Below, piece after piece: positions 59,890 through 64,000 of a stretch of DNA of 64,000 bases (the stretch's first letter is position 1; the number at the start of each line of letters is the position of its first letter). Both the position numbers and the translations under genes were made by a program. The notes beneath the pieces are model-generated. The model searched no databases. It had not been told where the DNA came from and worked only from the letters and a program-made list of their open reading frames with translations. The stretch spans positions 1 to 64,000 of the forward strand of contig DXMK01000005.1 of NCBI GenBank assembly GCA_019414245.1, read 5' to 3'. Origin of the DNA: Collinsella sp. GTDB taxonomy: Bacteria; Actinomycetota; Coriobacteriia; Coriobacteriales; Coriobacteriaceae.

Positions 59890-62190
59890 CTACTTAATCT
59901 TGGTCGTACCCGGTGCCAGGTTGGGGTCGGTTTCGTTGGCCTCGGTCTGGAAGTGCTCGGTGTACACGTTCTTGCCGTCGCGGAACATCTCGTAGTACTG
60001 CATCTTGGCGTAATCCTCGCGTGCCTTGGTGGCGGCTGCTGCAGCGGCGTCGTCACCGGTGACGTTGGAGGAAAGCGCCCAGCGCAGGCTGGCGTCCTCG
60101 TAGCCGACGGAGTTGATGGCGGGCAGCGACTCGCGCAGCGTCATGTGCGCTTTCTGGTAGTCGGTCAGCGGTGCGCCAATCAGCTGCATAAGCTGCGTGG
60201 ACAGGTAGTTGGTGGACAGGTCGTCGACCTCGCTCGTCTGGTCGCAGCCGGCAACGTCGTAGTTGGCCCAAATGATGTAGTCGGTCTGCCACAGACGCTC
60301 CTGATGCGTAGCGTCGTCCTCGCCGGTAAACCACTTGTCGTTGAACTTGGACGGGAAGAACGGCTGATGGTCGCCCCAGAACACCACGACCACCTTGCGG
60401 TCGAGTTTGTTCAGGGCGTTGAGGAAGTAGCGCAGCGCCTGGTCGGACTGCTCAATGCACGAGACGTACTCGTCGACATCGGACAGCGTGCCGTCCTCAA
60501 CGGTCTTGGCGTCCAGGTCGGTCGTGTCGATGTTCAGGTGCATCTGCTTGTCGACCGGCAGCAGACCCGTATCGTAGCCCGAGTGGTTCTGCATGGTCAC
60601 GTCGAAGATAAACTGCGGATCGGCGTTCTGGTCGAGCAGCTCAAGAATCTTGTCGTAGGTAGCCTGGTCGGTCACCATATCGCGCAGGGTGTCGGCTCCC
60701 TGGAAGTCGTTGATGGACAGGAACTGGTCAAAGCCAAAGTCCTTGTAGACGTTCTCGCGGTTCCAGTTGGTTGCGTGGTTGGGGTGCATGGCTGTGGTGG
60801 TGTAGCCGAGCGACTTGAACTGTTCTGCCAGGTTCCCGGTCGTTTCCATGTTGTAGATGGTGTAGGGGTACACGCCCGAGCCCAGATTGGCCATGGAGTT
60901 GCCGGTCATAAACTCAAACTCGGTATTGGCAGTGCCGCCGCCGTAGGCGCTCACGTAGAGCTTGCCGCGGCTGAGGCAGTTGGACAGGTTCTTAAAGTAC
61001 TGCGGGCCCTCGTAGCCGGCGCGCATGTTCTGATAGATGGACAGGTCCGAGAAAGTCTCGTTCATGATGGCGATGACCGTGGGTTTCTCGCTGTCGAACT
61101 GCTCCTTTGCGGCGGTGCGCTCGTCACTCTTGGCTGCGTCGGACTTGTCGTAGGCCTTGGCGTACTTTTTGAGCGTGGCCTTGGCATCGTCGACGGAGTA
61201 GTCGGCGGGTTTGGGCGGCTTGATGGACTGCGCTGCGCTAATGAAAGCGGGCAGGTAGCCCTCGCGCCAGTAGCTCTCGAGCGGGCGCCAGGTATAGACG
61301 GTGATGCCGAGGGTGTTGTAGTAGTCGATGAGCGTGACGTGCGCGGTCACGCCGCCCAGGCACAGCACGGCGACGAGCAGATTGGTGAGCAGCATGCGCT
61401 TGGCGTTGGCGGCGCCCTTCTGACGGTGCGGTGCCACCAGGCCGGCGTACTCGCACAGCAGCATAGCGATGGCGGTAAAGCCCATGGACAGCACGCAGAA
61501 CAGCGAGATGGAGAAGGTGTAGCCGGTGCCGGCGACCGCGGCGGCGGTGGAGATGGCCGAAAGGTCGCCCGGCTGGATGGGCATGGATTTAAACGTGATG
61601 ACGAAGAACTCGGCAATGCCCAGGACAAAGAGGGCAAAGGCCAGGACCGCGGGAGCTGCACCGTGGCGCTGGAACAGGAAGAACAGGCCGACCATGAGCG
61701 TGGTGATGATGGCCCACTCGAGCAGGATGCACAGGGGGTAGACCCAGGTAAAGTCGTGGTTGGACGAGACCTCCATGCCCAGCAGCGCGAAGACGCCGGC
61801 GAGCAGCAGGCACAGGACGGCGGCGACGAGCGGTTTGCCCACAAAGGCTCCGCGCAAACGAGCGAGCTTGCCGGTGGGGGCGGGCGCATCGGCCGAGGCG
61901 AACGCAAAGACGCGCGGGGCGATGCGGTCGCGGGCGATACTGGCCCAGGCGCAGCCGGTGAGGATGGCATTGGTCAGGATGAGCATCACAAAGGCGAGCG
62001 GCTCGTTTTGGGCGACGAGGCCAATGGCGCCCCAAATGGTCAAAAAGAGCTGGAACAGGCCGAAGGCGACGCTCCACCCAAGAGCGCTTTTGGCAACGGT
62101 GCCCGACTGAGCGCGAATGGCCTTGGCCTCGCGCAAGACAAGGTAGACGGTCGCCGCAAGACCGACGAGCGAGATGGCGGCAGCGAACAT
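59890..62190 (-). CDS. LTA-synthase-like membrane sulfatase-fold protein
   Basis: About 766 residues: some seven to eight membrane helices in the first 320 residues, then an extracellular alkaline-phosphatase/sulfatase-fold domain. Metal and catalytic points resemble LtaS: NETFSDLS (Glu), the nucleophilic Thr in GGGTANTEFEFMTGNS and WGDHQPFF (Asp-His). Such enzymes transfer phosphoglycerol from lipids onto teichoic acid or glycans in the envelope. The ATG chosen lies just behind GAGGAG; the frame extends five codons to a GTG. Transcribed alone. Confidence 0.88.
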   Translation of the reverse strand: MFAAAISLVGLAATVYLVLREAKAIRAQSGTVAKSALGWSVAFGLFQLFLTIWGAIGLVAQNEPLAFVMLILTNAILTGCAWASIARDRIAPRVFAFASADAPAPTGKLARLRGAFVGKPLVAAVLCLLLAGVFALLGMEVSSNHDFTWVYPLCILLEWAIITTLMVGLFFLFQRHGAAPAVLAFALFVLGIAEFFVITFKSMPIQPGDLSAISTAAAVAGTGYTFSISLFCVLSMGFTAIAMLLCEYAGLVAPHRQKGAANAKRMLLTNLLVAVLCLGGVTAHVTLIDYYNTLGITVYTWRPLESYWREGYLPAFISAAQSIKPPKPADYSVDDAKATLKKYAKAYDKSDAAKSDERTAAKEQFDSEKPTVIAIMNETFSDLSIYQNMRAGYEGPQYFKNLSNCLSRGKLYVSAYGGGTANTEFEFMTGNSMANLGSGVYPYTIYNMETTGNLAEQFKSLGYTTTAMHPNHATNWNRENVYKDFGFDQFLSINDFQGADTLRDMVTDQATYDKILELLDQNADPQFIFDVTMQNHSGYDTGLLPVDKQMHLNIDTTDLDAKTVEDGTLSDVDEYVSCIEQSDQALRYFLNALNKLDRKVVVVFWGDHQPFFPSKFNDKWFTGEDDATHQERLWQTDYIIWANYDVAGCDQTSEVDDLSTNYLSTQLMQLIGAPLTDYQKAHMTLRESLPAINSVGYEDASLRWALSSNVTGDDAAAAAATKAREDYAKMQYYEMFRDGKNVYTEHFQTEANETDPNLAPGTTKIK

Positions 62191-62404
62191 GCTGAGACTC
62201 CTCACAAACTTAAAACCTACGAAAGCGGGGGTTTACCCGATTGTTACCTAAATATGCGCTGCACTTGCGGGCTGCGCACAACAATCAGCCATATTAACGC
62301 GCATGTGTGGCGGTACGGCGCAATGTAGTGGCGACCTGCGCGATAATGGACGGGAATTACACGGAAACGCAAAGGCTTCTTAAAGAATTGACGAGGATAG
62401 AGCT

Positions 62405-63280
62405 ATGGGTGAGCAGGTTTGTATGACGGGCGCCGAGTACTGCGGCGGAGCTGCGGGCGTGGATACGAACGGCTATCCGGTCGAGACTACGGGCAACGCG
62501 GTGCTGGACATCTTGGAGCATCGCTCGTCTACGCGTGCCTTCGCGCGTGATGACGACGACCGTCCCGTGGCGGTGACCGACGAGCAGCGCGCAGCGATTC
62601 TGCATGCGGCAAGTCGCGCGCCGTCGGCGGGCGCCATGATGATGTATTCCATCGTAAGCATTCGCGAGCAGGCTACGCTGGACCGTCTGGCCGACCTGTG
62701 CGACCATCAGCCCATGATCGCCAAGGCGCCCTGGGCACTTATATTTGTGGTCGATTATGCCAAGTGGATCGATCTGTTTGAGCGCGTGGGCTGCTTTGAG
62801 CCCGAGTTCGTCGAGCGCACGGGCAAGGCGCCCCGTCGTGCACCGGGTTTGGGCGACTTTGCCATCGCGGCGCAGGATGCCGTGATCGCCGCGCAAAACG
62901 CCGTGGTTGCCGCCGAGGCCCTGGGGCTGGGGAGCTGCTACATTGGCGACATCGTCGAGAATGCCGAGGAAGTTGCCGAGCTGCTCGATCTGCCGCCCTA
63001 TACCATGCCGCTGTCGATGCTCATCATCGGCACGCCCCGTAAGGAGCGTCCGGCCATTGCGCATCCCGTGGTGAACCTGGTGCACGAGGAGCGCTACTGC
63101 CGCGCCGATGCTGCGACTATGGACGCGCAGGTGGCCGAGATGGACGCGATGTTCCGTCCGCATGCCCGCGAGGTGGGGGAGCGCGTCGTGGACATCTATA
63201 CCCGCAAGCACACGAGTCCCTTTATGGCCGAGATGAGCCGATCCATGGAATGGTGGTTCAAAAACTGGCTTGGAAAATGA
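62405..63280 (+). CDS. Nitroreductase-family protein
   Basis: 291-residue FMN-binding oxidoreductase. The FMN motif is RSSTRAF at about 41, followed by AASRAPSAGAMMMYS at about 69-83, AAQNAVVAAEALGLGSCYIGD at about 160-180 and a C-terminal extension (about 215-291) with two Cys/His-poor helices. Longer than the nitroreductase at 34206 and only distantly similar. GAGGATAG precedes the ATG. Physiological substrate unknown. Confidence 0.85.
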   Translation: MGEQVCMTGAEYCGGAAGVDTNGYPVETTGNAVLDILEHRSSTRAFARDDDDRPVAVTDEQRAAILHAASRAPSAGAMMMYSIVSIREQATLDRLADLCDHQPMIAKAPWALIFVVDYAKWIDLFERVGCFEPEFVERTGKAPRRAPGLGDFAIAAQDAVIAAQNAVVAAEALGLGSCYIGDIVENAEEVAELLDLPPYTMPLSMLIIGTPRKERPAIAHPVVNLVHEERYCRADAATMDAQVAEMDAMFRPHAREVGERVVDIYTRKHTSPFMAEMSRSMEWWFKNWLGK

Positions 63281-63282
63281 CG

Positions 63283-63315
63283 AATGTGACAAGGGGGCAG
63301 CCCCTTTGTTACATT
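63283..63315. repeat. GTGACAAGGGG palindrome
   Basis: AATGTGACAAGGGG / CCCCTTTGTTACATT around GCAG, three bases after the nitroreductase stop codon. Related to 39727-39757 and 21141-21176; may act as terminator. Confidence 0.6.
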
Positions 63316-63397
63316 CCATATCGCCGCGGTAGCTTAAAGACTGTATAAATCTTTATCTAGCTGGGAAAACAGTGCATTAAAACATGGGCCGATTGCC

Positions 63398-63403
63398 TAT
63401 AAT
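63398..63403 (+). promoter_or_regulatory. Consensus -10 box before kup
   Basis: TATAAT 35 bases upstream of the kup start codon; no clear -35 box. Confidence 0.4.
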
Positions 63404-63438
63404 CCCTTCGAACATTAAAGTTGGGAGGAAACCGGCTT

Positions 63439-64000
63439 ATGGAACAAAAGGCCAAGGAGGCAGCCTCGCACGCTGCGATTCCTGTGAGCATCTCGGCGAT
63501 GCTCGTCACGCTGGGCGTGGTGTACGGCGATATCGGCACCAGCCCTATGTATGTAACCAAGGCGCTCGTTGCCGGCAACGGCGGCATCGGAAGTGTGACG
63601 GAGGAGTTCGTGCTTGGCGCGCTCTCCCTTGTCGTGTGGACGGTCACGCTGCTGACCACCATCAAGTATGTGCTCATCTCGCTGCGCGCCGATAACCATG
63701 GTGAGGGCGGCATCTTTGCCCTGTACAGCCTGGTCAAGCGCTGCGGCAAGTGGCTTATCATCCCCGCCATGCTGGGTGGCGCCGCGCTGCTCGCCGACGG
63801 CATCCTGACGCCGGCCGTTACCGTTACCACGGCCATCGAGGGCCTGCGCACCATCCCGGCGGTCCATGCCGTGCTGGGCGATGACCAGGGCCGCGTCGTC
63901 GCCATTACGCTCGCCATCATCATCGCGCTCTTCTTGGTACAGCGCATCGGTACGGCCAAGATCGGTCACGCCTTTGGCCCCATCATGACGCTGTGGTTTC
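63439..64000 (+). CDS. kup: Kup-type potassium transporter (partial, runs off window)
   Basis: First 187 codons of a potassium uptake permease of the KUP/HAK family. Visible landmarks: LGVVYGDIGTSPMYVTKAL (about 25-43), the RADNHGEGGIFALYSL block (about 88-103) and the membrane segment LADGILTPAVTVTTAIEGL (about 117-135). GGGAGGAAACC precedes the ATG. The frame is open to the last base; the remaining two thirds of the protein lie outside. Confidence 0.93.
   Translation, partial: MEQKAKEAASHAAIPVSISAMLVTLGVVYGDIGTSPMYVTKALVAGNGGIGSVTEEFVLGALSLVVWTVTLLTTIKYVLISLRADNHGEGGIFALYSLVKRCGKWLIIPAMLGGAALLADGILTPAVTVTTAIEGLRTIPAVHAVLGDDQGRVVAITLAIIIALFLVQRIGTAKIGHAFGPIMTLWF

Overview
The window is high-GC bacterial chromosome with strong AGGAGG-type ribosome sites, tight co-directional operons and a single tRNA. 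Gene content (tilS-hpt-ftsH, an EF-G-like factor beside a true host set, Tat-type lipoprotein signal, fructose-family PTS, LTA-synthase-like enzyme, LAxTG surface protein) fits a Gram-positive gut actinobacterium of the Coriobacteriia, most likely Collinsella; that assignment is inference, not a database result.

Layout. 0-9 kb: small membrane protein, Hsp20, WalJ-like hydrolase, then tilS-hpt-ftsH, an aminotransferase and a PHP phosphoesterase. 9-16.7 kb: RNA m5U methyltransferase, a polar amino-acid ABC importer operon, an EF-G-like GTPase and a secreted nuclease. 16.7-24.2 kb: a LacI regulator divergent from a PTS sugar operon (EIIBC, GatZ-like aldolase subunit, TalC-type aldolase, split transketolase, EIIA) whose substrate cannot be read from sequence. 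24.2-30.1 kb: a repeat-rich gap, LarE-like sulfur transferase, HAD phosphatase, second LacI regulator and glmS. 30-35.4 kb: GntR regulator, YeiH-type exporter, an atypical Fis-HTH/AAA-like regulator, small proteins and a nitroreductase. 35.4-43 kb: MarR-regulated heterodimeric ABC exporter, serine acetyltransferase, DedA protein and branched-chain aminotransferase. 43-53 kb: LemA, TetR, tRNA-Ser, a TadA-glycerate kinase fusion, SRP RNA, a second heterodimeric ABC exporter, flavodoxin-like protein and a TetR/membrane-protein pair sharing an operator. 53-59.9 kb: a large cell-wall surface protein and an IS3-family element, bracketed on both sides by 61-bp tandem arrays and nested palindromes. 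59.9-64 kb: LTA-synthase-like protein, nitroreductase and the start of a Kup potassium transporter.

The most unusual feature is a family of roughly 130-bp intergenic nested palindromes (10657-10793, 53000-53126, 59733-59862; probable relatives at 46781-46919 and 42789-42886). They share a conserved core with a covarying inner hairpin, but every copy has its own unrelated, almost perfectly self-complementary outer arms of 27-35 bp. Two of them bracket the surface-protein locus in mirror-image order: palindrome, 61-bp array, gene, IS, 61-bp array, palindrome. The IS itself sits exactly in the loop of the surface gene's terminator. Several other long perfect palindromes and small dispersed hairpin families fill the intergenic gaps.
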